Positions 7,621 to 17,985 of a stretch of DNA of 30,984 nucleotides are shown piece after piece. Made by a program: the position numbers and the translations under genes. This DNA is from Diphasiastrum complanatum (Eukaryota; Streptophyta; Lycopodiopsida; Lycopodiales; Lycopodiaceae): contig MU831951.1 of the NCBI GenBank assembly GCA_029204225.1, positions 1-30,984 on the forward strand, given 5' to 3'. A model generated the notes under the pieces. It had not been told where the DNA came from. It ran no database searches and saw only the letters and a list, made by a program, of their open reading frames with translations. The first letter of the stretch is position 1. Every line of letters begins with the position of its first letter.

Positions 7621-9452
7621 TTTTTGTATTAGTGCGATGCTATTACGTTTTTGCCACTCCCAAAGAGTAGTGCATCAAACCAAGATTAGTCATGTCAAAA
7701 CTAGTGGATAGATCATTCTTGATTGCACTAATCAAACTTATCATCATTAATTTGCAAAAGTGTTTGTCAAACCTCTAGATAGGAGATACACATCGAAGTG
7801 GATGTACCAAGCATGTGGCGCTTGCTTCAATCCATACAAGGTCTTCTTTAATCTACATACTTTTTCTTCCATGCCATATACCACAAAACTACTAGGTTGT
7901 TCCATGTACACTTCTTCTTCAAGCTTACCATTCAAAAAGCAGGACTTTACATCCATTTGATGTAGATTCCATCCAAATAACATCACTAAGGCCATCACCA
8001 TATGTGAAGCGTGTTCCATTTGGCCACAGGAGCGAAGGTATATTCGTAGTCAATGCCCTTACTCTGTGCACAGCCCTTCACTACAAGCCTTGCTTTATGT
8101 TTTGCAATGGTTCCATCAACATTGTACTTTGTCCTGTACACCCATTTGTTACCAATAGAACTTTTGCCCTTTGGAAGATCCACTATTTCCCAGTGTCATG
8201 GTGTTTGATGGAATTAATTTTCTCTTGCATTGCTTTTTGCCATATCCCCTTATTCTTGGCCTCCTAAAGCAAGAGAGTTCAATAGATGAAATAATCTCGC
8301 TTATAAGCGCAAGGTTTACCTGAAAACTTTTAGATTCCATCTTCTCTCTCATGGAACGCCATAGCTCTCTCTCTTGGCTAGACTCGACAACTTCCCCTTC
8401 CTTGTCGCTCATGAGCTTCATATACCATTTAGGTAGTTGTGTTGAGGTGATCCGCTACGAGGTGAGTAGGAATCCCAAGGTGCATCCTGCTCCTTCCTTT
8501 TATCACCTTCAACCTCAATCCTTCCTGATCCAATAGATTTGTTTCTCACTCTCCATCTTGTCTCCACGATGGGATGAGTACCACATCCCTCGTCATCATC
8601 TTGATGATCTTCCTGTAGTGGTGGAGTTGTTTCGTTCTCATCAAGAAGCTTGGATAGTTCTTCACTATCCTTTTTTCATCTCCAAATCTATGGATCTCAT
8701 CAAACAATACATCATGACTTATGTGCACATGTCGCCCAACTGGATCATAGCATCTATGCCCCTTAGTTTGCTTGTCATACCTTGTAAAGATACACTTCAA
8801 GGCCTTTACCTACATTTTGGCTCTTTCACTCTTAGGTATGTGAGCATAAACACGACATCCAAATAATCTCAACCCATCTATTCTAGGCTTCTTAGCACTG
8901 AACGCCTCCTTGGGTGTGCGATTAACTACAACAACTATTGGACTTCTGTTTTGCAAGAACACACAACAATTTTAATGGCTTCGCCCTAGAAAGAATCAAT
9001 AACAACCATATGTGTCATCATTGCCCTAGTAGCCTCTTCAATGGTACGATTCTTCCTCTTAGCTACCCCATTATGTTGAGGTGTATCAACTTGTGAAAAC
9101 TCTTGTTTAATGCCATATTCCTTGCAAAAATCAATAAAATTTGTGGATCGATACTCACCACCACGATCAGATCTAAGTACCTTGATCTTGGAACTTGATT
9201 GGTTTTCCACCAATGCTTTGAAGCTCTTGAAAATCCAAATGTGTCAGACTTCTGTTTAACCGTGTAGATCCAAGACTTCCTTGAGTAATCATCAATGAAG
9301 GTCAGGAAATAAAACACTCCACCAATGGACATTACCTTTATTGGCCCACATAGAATAGAGTGCACTAGCTCAAGCACTCATTTTGCCCTTGTTGCACCTT
9401 CTTTGTTGAACTTCTCCTTATGTAACTTGCCTAGCACGCACCCCTTGCAAAC
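7605..9452 (-). pseudogene. decayed Ty1/copia pol, 5'- and 3'-truncated
   Basis: Read on the minus strand from about 9452, the order is: the integrase zinc-region end (VCKGCVLGKLH); an integrase core with TFIDDYSRKSW, LRSDRGGEY and DTPQHNGVAKRKNRT; the region after integrase (DVLFDE); and RT with GNKWVYRTKYN, KARLVVKG, QMDVKSCFLNG and LYGLKQAP. The usual YVDD stretch is collapsed around 7740, after which DMTNLGLMHYSLG is still recognisable. There are frameshifts and stops throughout. Gag, protease and most of RNase H are missing, and no LTR pair was found. It belongs to a copia lineage different from elements A and B. Confidence 0.9.
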
Positions 9453-11636
9453 TCACAAAGGCTAAAAACCTAAAATTTTACAAAGTTTGTGATCTTTTTG
9501 GGTTTTCTAAGTGAAATTTCAATTTTTGATTTATCTACGAAGGAAAATCTTCAATATTTGCAAACCGACGTAATCCTTCAAGAACCTACTATAGCCTTGC
9601 CATGTTAGCACATAGCCAGTATGCCAAAAATAGCAAAAATATACAAAACCAAAATCAAGTCTTGTACATATTATAGACTCATTTAAAAAAAAATCAACAT
9701 TGCTCTTACTCAAGAGGGGATTGAGACTTTGATAGATTCACACTTATGAACAAGTACTTGCAAGATTTAGTTTAGTATTCATTACTATATTTTTAGCACT
9801 AATTGTATTCTTGAATATTATAGTAATCTAAACATGGAGTTATTTGTAGCCTTGGAAACTTGAACCCCAATTTCAAAGAGAAGCATGTTTTCCAAGAGAT
9901 TGCCAAATATTTTTGTGAAGTAATTATGGAAGCTTTCATCAAGTGACCCAATAAAAAACATCCCATATTTGCTCAAAATAGCTGCATTGGATTTCATTCA
10001 CATACTAAACATGAATTACAATGCTACAATTCAATAGAGAAAAAAAAACTTGGTTTCATGTTGTGTTGGACAATGATAGACACAATTTTCACATAATTCG
10101 TGTAGACATACTTCAAGGCATAGAAATGGAGTGAGTGCTATTTATGCATGCCACACCACAAAAGGTCGACAAAAAGCTCATAAAAAATTGCTTACTTGAT
10201 CGTGCTTGACAAGAAATGCTCGCCAAAAAATTGCACTTGTGAACAAATCCCAACTCGCTCGAGCTGTGATGGAAATTATATTGGTTTTAAACACTTCAAT
10301 TATTATATCACTGCTTATTCTTTTTGTCTGAAGGATAAACACCTATCTCTTAATGACAAGGTATGTCACATTTGTATGATAGATGAAGAAATCCACCTAT
10401 TTATTCATTGCAAAGTATATCTCACAATTTCACTTTGCACATTTTTTTACTCTTGAACTTAACCTCCCTAAAATTTCTCTTCGATCAATCCTTCTTCGAA
10501 ACCTACCTCATGTTGACAAGAAGTCCTCATTTTTTCTATATTGGCACAAATACAAGCTAGATGTTTTATGAAAGCTTTAAATACCAAAATCAAATTTAAT
10601 ATTGAGATGGTACAAATGGCTTGACTTTTGGGGCATGTTCAACCTTTGACAATAATGCATATGCCTTTTGTTGCTCTTTGTTGGTCATGATAAATCTGAT
10701 CAACTTATTGTTTGGACAATTGTTTGTTAAATAAACATAATAAAGTACCTAGTACTTTTTGGGAGATTAGCTTTCAAGCTTGACATACTTTGGTTTCAAG
10801 CAGACTTGGTATAAGTCTCAATAAACATTAGTGCTTTTATAAACTTCGATATTCTTGACCAATATGAACTTTTGCTAGGAGTGGCATATTATATTGTGAC
10901 ACAAATACCTCACGAGCCTTCTATAATTGTTTATATTATTTTAAAGCATGCATTGCCTTAAAGTGCCAATTTTGATCTGAAGAACTATCTACTTTTTGAA
11001 TATTGTAAAGAAAACAATTATTATCAAATGTCTTGTAACAGAGAACCTGCAAAATGTGGAGTCCTCTAATTATTATTATGTACCTAGCTTGTCTTTCAAA
11101 GTATGTTTTCATAACATTGAGGGGTTAGACATGCAATGAAATTGGATGCTTTATGTCAAAGTTGTTGAAAAAGTTCCATACATAAAGCCAACATGCACAT
11201 ACATATTTAGAATGGGTTGGAAATGAATACAAAGAAAAGTAACAATGGAAGATTCATGCATGCCCTTGATTCAACATAAGTGGAAAGATTAATGATTGCT
11301 TCCTTCCATTTACATTTAGTTTACATAGGTGAGGATCCAAGTTCATTTCATGTTGTCTTAGTTGAATATATCATGTTTCTTTAAGGTGACTTTTCATGCC
11401 ACTTGTATGTTTTGATGGACAAATGTTGTTGGCCAATTAACATGTACGAGCCCCATGTAATGGCAAGTCACACTATAAAAGCATATACAAAGTAATAAAT
11501 TCCAAAAAGTTTGTCTTCTCAATATTATCAAACTTGTACTCTCTCTAAGAGAAAATCTCTATTTCTTGTTATGCATATTGATCATGAAATGGCATATTCT
11601 TTTTGAAATTTCATACCTACGCTAAATTAATACATG
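9453..11636. other. gene-poor DNA, no recognised gene
   Basis: This is about 2.2 kb of AT-rich DNA with only short ORFs. The frame at 10196-10456 contains HLSLNDKVCHICMIDEE followed by a His and a Cys, a spacing that recalls the zinc-binding tail of LINE reverse transcriptases, but the match is too short to claim. Nothing else was recognised. Confidence 0.5.
11431..11482 (+). promoter_or_regulatory. promoter-like CCAAT and TATA boxes
   Basis: GGCCAAT (11431-11437) is followed about 35 bp later by ACTATAAAAG (11472-11481), and then by a CT-rich stretch (about 11535-11550) typical of plant transcription starts or LTR R regions. No plus-strand gene follows, since a minus-strand copia remnant starts at 11690. 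It may be the promoter part of a lost LTR. Confidence 0.25.
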
Positions 11637-11689
11637 CTACAATTTTTGCCTCGTGTGCGAGAAATTTTTTTTGGAGGTATTGTTATAGA

Positions 11690-12346
11690 AAGAATTCGAG
11701 TGTAAAACGAATGAGCTCGTGTGATAGTCATGCAATTCCTTGACCAATGGTTTGGTCAACACATCTGTTGTCATTCTTTTGGTTTGGCAGTAATGCACAA
11801 TTATGATTTCTCTCTCAATAGCTTCCTTAACAAAATGATACTGGAGGTCTATGTGTTTTGCCCTCCGATGAGATGTCAACTTCAAAACAGAGACACCCGA
11901 ATGTCTTGAGGTGACTGATGTTAGGTTCCTTTTCTGTCCACAATTCTCTTGGCGTCTTCCAGACTAATTTCTCGTTTGGAGTTCGATTATAGAGGTAGCC
12001 TGCACATGTTACCACTTCGGCCCAAAAATGCTTTGGAAGATGCTTCTCATAAAGCATACATCAAACCAGATTCAGCATAATTCTATTCATTTGCTGACTA
12101 ACCCCATTTTGTAAGGGCATGTAAATTCTGTTCTTATTCCTTCCATTTTGCAGAATTTATTGAACTGTCCACTCATGAATTCTCCACCATTGTCTGTTCT
12201 CAAAGCACCAGGCCCCTTTCCCTTTGATGCCTTGCACTGACTCACATAGTTTCTAAAGTTTGTAAGGGCTTCTGACTTGGCCTTCATGCACTTTACATAG
12301 GTGTATCTTGAGTGATCGTCTATGAAAGTGATGAAATAGTGGGTTA
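11690..12346 (-). pseudogene. Ty1/copia deletion derivative: integrase joined to RNase H tail
   Basis: On the minus strand the remnant begins in the integrase core (YFITFIDDHSRY, about 12335), passes LRTDNGGEFMSGQF, then the HFWAEVV and GYLYNRTP region, and reaches FGCLCFE. At about 11877-11884 it jumps directly to the C-terminal RNase H tail (HRRAKHIDLQYHFV, TTDVLTKPL). The whole RT and most of RNase H are missing and the frame changes at the junction. The first part of integrase, gag and protease are also absent. Part of the integrase (about 12060-12140) is additionally frameshifted. Confidence 0.85.
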
Positions 12347-12350
12347 TTTA

Positions 12351-12866
12351 TGTCCATGACTAGTACATAGGATACAATATACTCCTAGTCTTGGATACAC
12401 GGTACTCCAGTGAAACAAGTTGTTAGTTATGCCACATCATACTGGACGTGACCGGAAAGTAACTAATATACTTGTGAGACCCAGAACACACTAAATGGAG
12501 TTTAGACAAGGTATGAGACAGTGTATGCATGTGTAGAGTTATCAATAACAATTCTATGAATAGTTGGTCCATGCTTAGGACTCTATTCTAGGTGAATCTA
12601 TGTATAGGGAACTTAGGGCTATGCATGGCTATGTGCCTATGATGCTTTTGGCTCTATATATTGGGTCCAAACTCGCCCTACTCCTCATTGTGGTTGTGGA
12701 TTCATTGCCAGGCTCTCACTATACACTCATGTTTCTTGTTCCTTGGCTTAGGGGTGAAGCTTCTAGAGTTTGATTGGATGCTTCTACTTGGTTGGGTGGT
12801 TTCTCCATAGTGTGTTATCATTGTGTTTGTGATTTGTAAGCAGGATCTAAGAAGCTTCCCTTATAG
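12351..12866 (+). repeat. probable 5' LTR of gypsy element
   Basis: This segment sits between the end of the copia remnant (about 12346) and a near-consensus primer-binding site at 12867, and carries a TATA box (CTATATATTGG, about 12654-12664). It starts TGTCCATG, but the right end (TTATAG before the primer site) lacks a clean CA, so the exact limits are uncertain. Confidence 0.4.
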
Positions 12867-12878
12867 TGGTATCAAAGC
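12867..12878 (+). other. primer-binding site, one mismatch to tRNA-iMet type
   Basis: TGGTATCAAAGC differs from the usual TGGTATCAGAGC by one base. It lies about 790 bp before the gag start at 13661, leaving a long non-coding leader, which is usual for plant gypsy elements. Confidence 0.6.
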
Positions 12879-13660
12879 AAGGCTTACAAGTTTGGAGAGG
12901 TGGTGCTTTTCATTGGAGCTTGGTAGTAATCAACTAGTTTTCTCATCCAAGGAGTGGATCAAGGTTGCAAGTTGGTGGATCTTCCCAATTTCAATTTGCA
13001 TGATCCATATCTCTCAAATTTCATTGTGGTTTGTGGAGAATTGTGCTAGAAAATCAATTTTGGATGTCTTTTTTGGAGTTTTAGCATGTGTAGCTCAAAA
13101 CTAGTTATGGATCTGAAATTTCCAACAAGTTAATTCACTTTGAAGTAGTTGAAATTCAGGTTGCATGTTGGATCTTCCCATGTATTTGGATTCCAGGCTC
13201 TTTTGTGGCCAAATTTGGCTTGTTTTCCATGATTTGGCACAAAATTGAGGGTAGAATTCAAAATCCAGCAAGTTCAGATCAATTGGTTGGTTATAGCTCT
13301 GTATATTGGATTGCATGTGGATTTGGAAAATGTTCTTGCCATTAAATTCCAATTGGGCATGGTGGAAAAACCTAGAAAGTGCCAAAATTCATGATTTTTG
13401 CTTGTTTTTTTTTTTTTTCATGAAATTGGATTTTTACGAATTTTTAGAAAACGCAAAATTAAAAGACAAAAAAATTAAAAGTGCGAAAACTCAAAATTTT
13501 TAGTTTTTTGTCCAGTTTCTTGTAATATCTATAAAATTGGCTAAAAATAGTGATTTGACCATGCTGGAGTCAATTTCAGTCGGTTTCGGTCAACTGTACT
13601 TCACTATGAGTTAATCTGACATTAACTAAATTTGGTAATTTCCAGGATAGATATATTGAG
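12879..13660 (+). other. untranslated leader of gypsy element
   Basis: There is no convincing ORF. The stretch lies between the primer-binding site and the ATG of the gag remnant and is therefore read as the 5' leader. It contains a 14-bp T run near 13405 and several A-rich stretches. Confidence 0.4.
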
Positions 13661-13979
13661 ATGGCCGAAGAAACTTCAAATCAAGCTGCGAATCCAGGTG
13701 CGCCATCTTATATGGTGATTTGTCAGCAGTTGAGTACGACGCTCAATGAGATGAATAATCGTGATCAGAGAAGCTGGCACTTTGGCAGTTTGTCCTAGGT
13801 TTGTCAGCCGACTATCAGAATAAATGTAGGCGAAATGTGCTTCAAAACCTCGAGGATGCATTTCGGATTGCAAAAGCATATGATTCCACAGTGGCGGCAT
13901 CCAAGAAGCAGTTTGCGCAAATTCCAACCACTTTGAAAACCAAGAAGAGTAAGAAGTCCAGACCAAGTAAAATGTTTTG
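13661..13979 (+). pseudogene. Ty3/gypsy gag remnant
   Basis: An ATG at 13661 opens MAEETSNQAANP, but the frame stops near 13797. In another frame the sequence continues with FVLGLSADYQNKC and LEDAFRIAKAYDST, the characteristic C-terminal part of a retrotransposon gag capsid domain (F-x-GL...Y...LEDA...A..Y). It ends in a lysine-rich stretch and a stop at 13977-13979. The region between N-terminus and capsid end has been lost, and no zinc knuckle follows. This is the 5' part of the element whose pol follows at 14090. Confidence 0.7.
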
Positions 13980-14089
13980 ACGAATTAGATCAAGTAGCAT
14001 CAGAACCCAGGAAGCCGAAGAGAAAGAGATTTAAGAAATCTATGTCCCGGAAAAAGGCTAAAAAAGAGAACTTAGGACATGGTACCATC

Positions 14090-15140
14090 AAATAAGAATT
14101 AAGTTGAAAGATGTCCAAAAGACAGGATGTCATTCCAGATTTGGTCATTATGAATTCTTAGTGTTGTCATTTGGATTAACGAATGCTCCAGCAACGTTCC
14201 AACAAATGATGAATGATTTATTTCATCCATATTTGGGGAAGTTTGTGGTTGTATTCTTAGACGACATTCTTGTTTATAATAAATCCTTGGTGGAACACAT
14301 AGAACACTTAAAAATTATCTTGATGAAACTCCGTTGGGAGTTATTCTATGCTAAAGAGTTCAAGTGTGAATTCTTTAAGCAAGAGTTGCTTTATCTCAGT
14401 CATAAGATCACAGTAAATGGGATCAAGATTGACTAGGATAAAATCAAAACTGTGATTGAGTGGCCAATTCTAGGAACTGTGAGGCATGTAAAGTCATTTT
14501 TAGGTTTTACACTTTTCTTCAAGATATTTATTGAGGATTATGCTAAATTAGAAGCACCGCTTAATAATCTGACAAAAGGGTTTGTTAATAAAAATAAAAA
14601 GAGGAATCAACCTAGTCCGCCTGTTGTTTGGAACGAGGAATTGAATCAATGTTTTTGAGAAACTTAAAACAATGATTGTTTCATCTCCGATATTACAAAT
14701 TGCAAATCCAGATTTACCTTACATCGTGAGAACGGACGCAAGTGATGTTGCAGTTGGAGCGGTTCTATTACAAATGGATAGGCCACTAGCGTTTGAGAGC
14801 AAAAAATTCACTGGTCCTCAGTTGCGTTATACTACACAAGAAAATGAATTGTTCGCTGTAATCCATGCACTTAGAACCTGGAGACTCTACTTGTATGGTA
14901 GTAAGTTTTTAGTGTATACGGATCACCAGCCTCTTAAGTATTTTTGTAACCAACATGATCTTCAGGGGAGAAAAGCTTGATGGGCTGAATTGATGCAAGA
15001 ATTCAATCATGAAATCTGTTACATAAGAGCCAGCTCTAATCAAGTTGCAGATGCTCTTAGTTGAATCGGTGAATTGAACGAGTTGTCATTCACACAGATT
15101 TCTACGGATTTATATCTTCATGTGTGGGGAATGTCCACAA
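14090..15140 (+). pseudogene. Ty3/gypsy pol remnant: RT and RNase H
   Basis: The RT palm carries FGLTNAPATFQQMMND and the catalytic FLDDILVYN (about 14257-14283), followed by SFLGFTLFFKIF. After stops at 14434 and 14656 comes RNase H with RTDASDVAVGAVL, FESKKFTGPQLRYTTQENEL, TDHQPLKYF and ADALS. Additional stops interrupt it (for example near 14978 and 15062). Gag's C-terminus, protease and the RT fingers are missing upstream, and integrase is missing downstream: similarity ends near 15140 in the spacer between RNase H and integrase. The sequence is related to, but clearly diverged from, the gypsy fragment at 5678-6961. Confidence 0.88.
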
Positions 15141-16120
15141 GTATGATTAAGCTTTGTGATTGACACAGTAACCTGATTCTAGATTGATTATCAAGATCTA
15201 GTTCAGAAGATATGGCTAATTCACAATCTAGCATGCTAAGCAACAAAATATGATAGCAACTTGTGCATGCCTTGCATGTCACTATGGATCACTTACAATT
15301 AATGCATGTGAATTGCCACAAGTTTCTACAAGCATAATCATGCTATTTCTATATGTACAAACCATATGCAAGTTGCAATTATCAATCTAGTGTGGGGGCC
15401 GGAATACAAGGCCCAAGGGGCATTTCAATGGAGCTTGGGAGAACTCAGGAAAGTAGTACCTTACAGGGATGAAGCTAATGTAAATATCAATTTTGCATAA
15501 TTAATGGCCCAAGCATGGCATCCTGCGTGTATAAGCCCATCTTGAAGAGCTGTCAGTAGATAAGTTGCGTTAGGTCCCAAGTATGGCACCCTGCGTGCAT
15601 AAGTCCAAACCAATTTTTGCAAGTCTCAAGGTTTAAACTTAGACTTAAAAAAGTATGCAAAAGTCAATGTCAAGATTCTAAAAAGAACTTGCATTCTATA
15701 TTGAGAATTGAAATTCGTAGTCCCATAAGTAAATGTGGAAAGGACACTCCACAAGCTTCTATAAAGAGAAGCCCCTTCTATGTAATTTGGATCCTTAATG
15801 TATGAGAGCTAAGTGCTACCATTTTGGGTCCACTTGTGCTAATTTTGGTGTTTGGCTAAATTTAGTGTGACTTTGTGTAATATGCATATTTGCTTAAGTT
15901 CTTGCTATTTTAGTCCCAGTTTAGCATAAGTGCTTCCTCTTTGAGTGTTTCTATTTCTAGTTAAGCTTGTAGAGTGTGGTCAAAAAGAGTAGATTGGATG
16001 TTGAATGAGAGTGGGTGGAAGAGTGTGTGTGTGAGTGTGTTGGAAGAGAATGTGAGAGAAGTGAGAGAGATAGAGTTAATGGTTAGCTTATCTTGGTGAT
16101 GTTTTGGATGGAATACTATT
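15141..16120 (+). other. non-coding, LTR-like stretch
   Basis: No gene is seen. A TGTGGGGGCCGG start near 15390 and a TATA-like CTTCTATAAAG near 15757 are LTR-like signs in the spacing expected for a U3 region. A matching CA terminus and primer-binding site were not found. It precedes a gag-like ORF, so it may be the damaged 5' LTR and leader of that element. Confidence 0.3.
15508..15607. repeat. imperfect 32-bp direct repeat, 68 bp apart
   Basis: Two 32-bp copies starting CCCAAG (15508-15539 and 15576-15607) share 28 positions. All four differences are C versus T. The copies include ATGGCA(T/C)CCTGCGTG in the centre. Confidence 0.85.
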
Positions 16121-16123
16121 TGT

Positions 16124-16831
16124 TTGCAAGTAGAAGTAGATGTTTGTTTTGCAAGCATCTTCACGGCTCCTAGGTTCGAGCCCACTTCCCGTGCTACAAA
16201 CGACACACCTATCTATAGGAAATGTGGCCATGGCCATTGCTATAAAGATTGCCCATCCCGACCAGTAGAGCCGCAAGTTGACGCACCTGTCAACCTTGCA
16301 ACTATTGTACATGATAGGAGAGCGAAATCCACAAAACTAGAAGCCCATGTCTACGTTCAGACATGTGCTCAACACTTGAAAGAGTCCCCAGTGGTAGAGA
16401 GAATTTTGAATGAGGAGCATAGTCAACCCCATATTATAAGCCACTACACTAAATCCACTGGACCAAGAGAGTATCCCAACCCACAAAAAGAAAAAGATCG
16501 TTATATCAAGGTAAAAAAGTGGATCCAAGAGGAGCAAGCTAAGGGCCCTATTGGTGATCTCAATCGACCAATAGAACCTATGGATTCGTCTGTATACTCA
16601 AACAAAGCTGTGAATGCTCCTACCTCAACCATGAACCAGGAAGGGCTTATCCAACCTGAGTTTGATGAAGAACCCTTCGCCTCCCTAGAACCAGAAGGGA
16701 GTGGGACTGAAGCCTTAACTGCTTTATTGTCTAGTCATGTCACCCTGCCCTTAGGTGATGTTTTGAAGAGTTCCAAACCCCTACGCCAAGCCTTAACCGT
16801 CTACAAGACCCTCCATGACTGGAGAGAGTGA
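16124..16831 (+). pseudogene. gag-like ORF with damaged zinc knuckle
   Basis: A 235-residue open frame with no ATG at its start. Near the N-terminus (residues 31-43) it has YRKCGHGHCYKDC, which looks like a CCHC zinc knuckle whose first Cys has become Tyr and whose C-to-H spacing is one residue short. The remainder is hydrophilic with charged linkers and ends in a segment, LPLGDVLKSSKPLRQAL, that recalls the region between gag and protease of plant gypsy elements. No protease, RT or integrase follows; a minus-strand copia piece begins within 10 bp of its end. I consider a truncated gypsy gag most likely. A host gene cannot be excluded but has no support. Confidence 0.4.
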
Positions 16832-16837
16832 TGATGA

Positions 16838-17047
16838 CCAGTTTAACTTGGCTTTGTATCTTAGTACATTGTCGTCTGGTCCATACTTGTGCTTGTAGAC
16901 CCACTTACATTTGATAGTCTTTCTGTTGGTTGATAGTGGCTCGAGAGTCGGTACTTTGTTTTGTTTCATGGAGCCCATTTTTTCTTCTAGTTTCATACAA
17001 TTTGTGCAAGGTTTCATGACACAGTTGTAAGGATTTGTCATCATCTT
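16838..17047 (-). pseudogene. short Ty1/copia RT N-terminal fragment
   Basis: The minus-strand frame reads a degenerate version of the copia RT entry (EEKMGSMKQN, then a leucine-proline-like region) and a clear NRKTIKCKWVYKHKYGPDD followed by RYKAKL. It is cut at both ends: on the right it abuts the integrase end of a gypsy element, on the left the gag-like ORF. Only about 70 codons of copia remain. Confidence 0.7.
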
Positions 17048-17049
17048 AT

Positions 17050-17985
17050 CGCTTTGTTGCTGCTATGCATAGAGATGGTACTAAAAATTCAATTGACATG
17101 ACAACATCTTGACCATAAACTAGTTGAAAAGTTGTTTGATTCGTACTACTTTTGTAAGTGGTTTTGAATGCCCTTAATGCTGCATGCAATTTATGTTCCT
17201 AGTTAGAATGACTTGCTTCAACCATTTTTGTCATAATAGTGCAGAGGATCTTATTGGAAGATTCAGCTTGGCCATTACCCTTGGGATAACATGGTGTACT
17301 AAACTGGTGTATAACAAAAAAGTCTTCCAACAAACACTTTATCGTTTGATTAACAAAGTGCATACCACGATCACTGATCATCTCAATAGGACATCCGAAT
17401 CTAATAATGATGTGCTCATAGAGGAATTTATCCATAGATTTTGCATCAATAACTTTAACAACTTTGGCTTCAACCCACTTGGTCATATAATCGGTTCCTA
17501 CGATGATATATCTGGCTTGAGATCCTCTTGCCGCAGGATGAATGGGACCAATATAATCTAGGTCCCATTTCTCAAATGGTGCTTGCGATAAAACCAGATG
17601 TAATGGTTCATAATTCTATCGCGTAGGACGACGTGCGCTTGGCAAACATCACATGACTAAATATAATTTTTGGTGTCTTTATGAAGTGTAGGCCACCAAC
17701 AACCTGATTGAAAAAGCTTGCAAACAATGATATCTGTAGAAAAATATCCTCCGCCCATTCCATCATGTGAAAACATGATTAATTCAGGTACTTCATGCGG
17801 TAAAACACATATTCGAAGAATATTATCCATTCCGCGATGATACAATTGTCCCGCAATCAATTGATAAAGTTGAGCCTTATAAATCAATTGTCTCTTTTGT
17901 ACTTTTGTCAAGGAGTCATTAGGTTTTTCTAACATCCTCAACAATACCTGCTGCCCCTTGCCCACTCAAGTACTGCTTCAACATA
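17050..17985 (-). pseudogene. Ty3/gypsy integrase remnant
   Basis: On the minus strand, after a zinc region (SHDGMGGGYFSTD, then SCDVCQ beyond a stop), come the core residues: an aspartate in WDLDYIGP, a second in ISDRGMHFVN, and the glutamate in GNGQAESSN. The C-terminal part (ALRAFKTTYKSSTNQT, LVYGQDVV, FLVPSL) runs to about 17050. Three stop codons or frameshifts are visible. The second zinc His expected in GGH is Tyr. It continues the RNase H and RT of the same element at higher coordinates. Confidence 0.88.

Noticed and set aside
10196-10571. Possible zinc-binding tail of a LINE reverse transcriptase (C-x2-C then H-x4-H-C-like spacing)
   Set aside because: The match is short, no RT lies upstream and the downstream sequence is not convincing. 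Kept only as a remark in the gap entry.
16173-16183. GGTTCGAGCCC, resembling a tRNA or SINE B box
   Set aside because: No A box at suitable distance and no cloverleaf or poly-A tail could be found, so it is probably chance.
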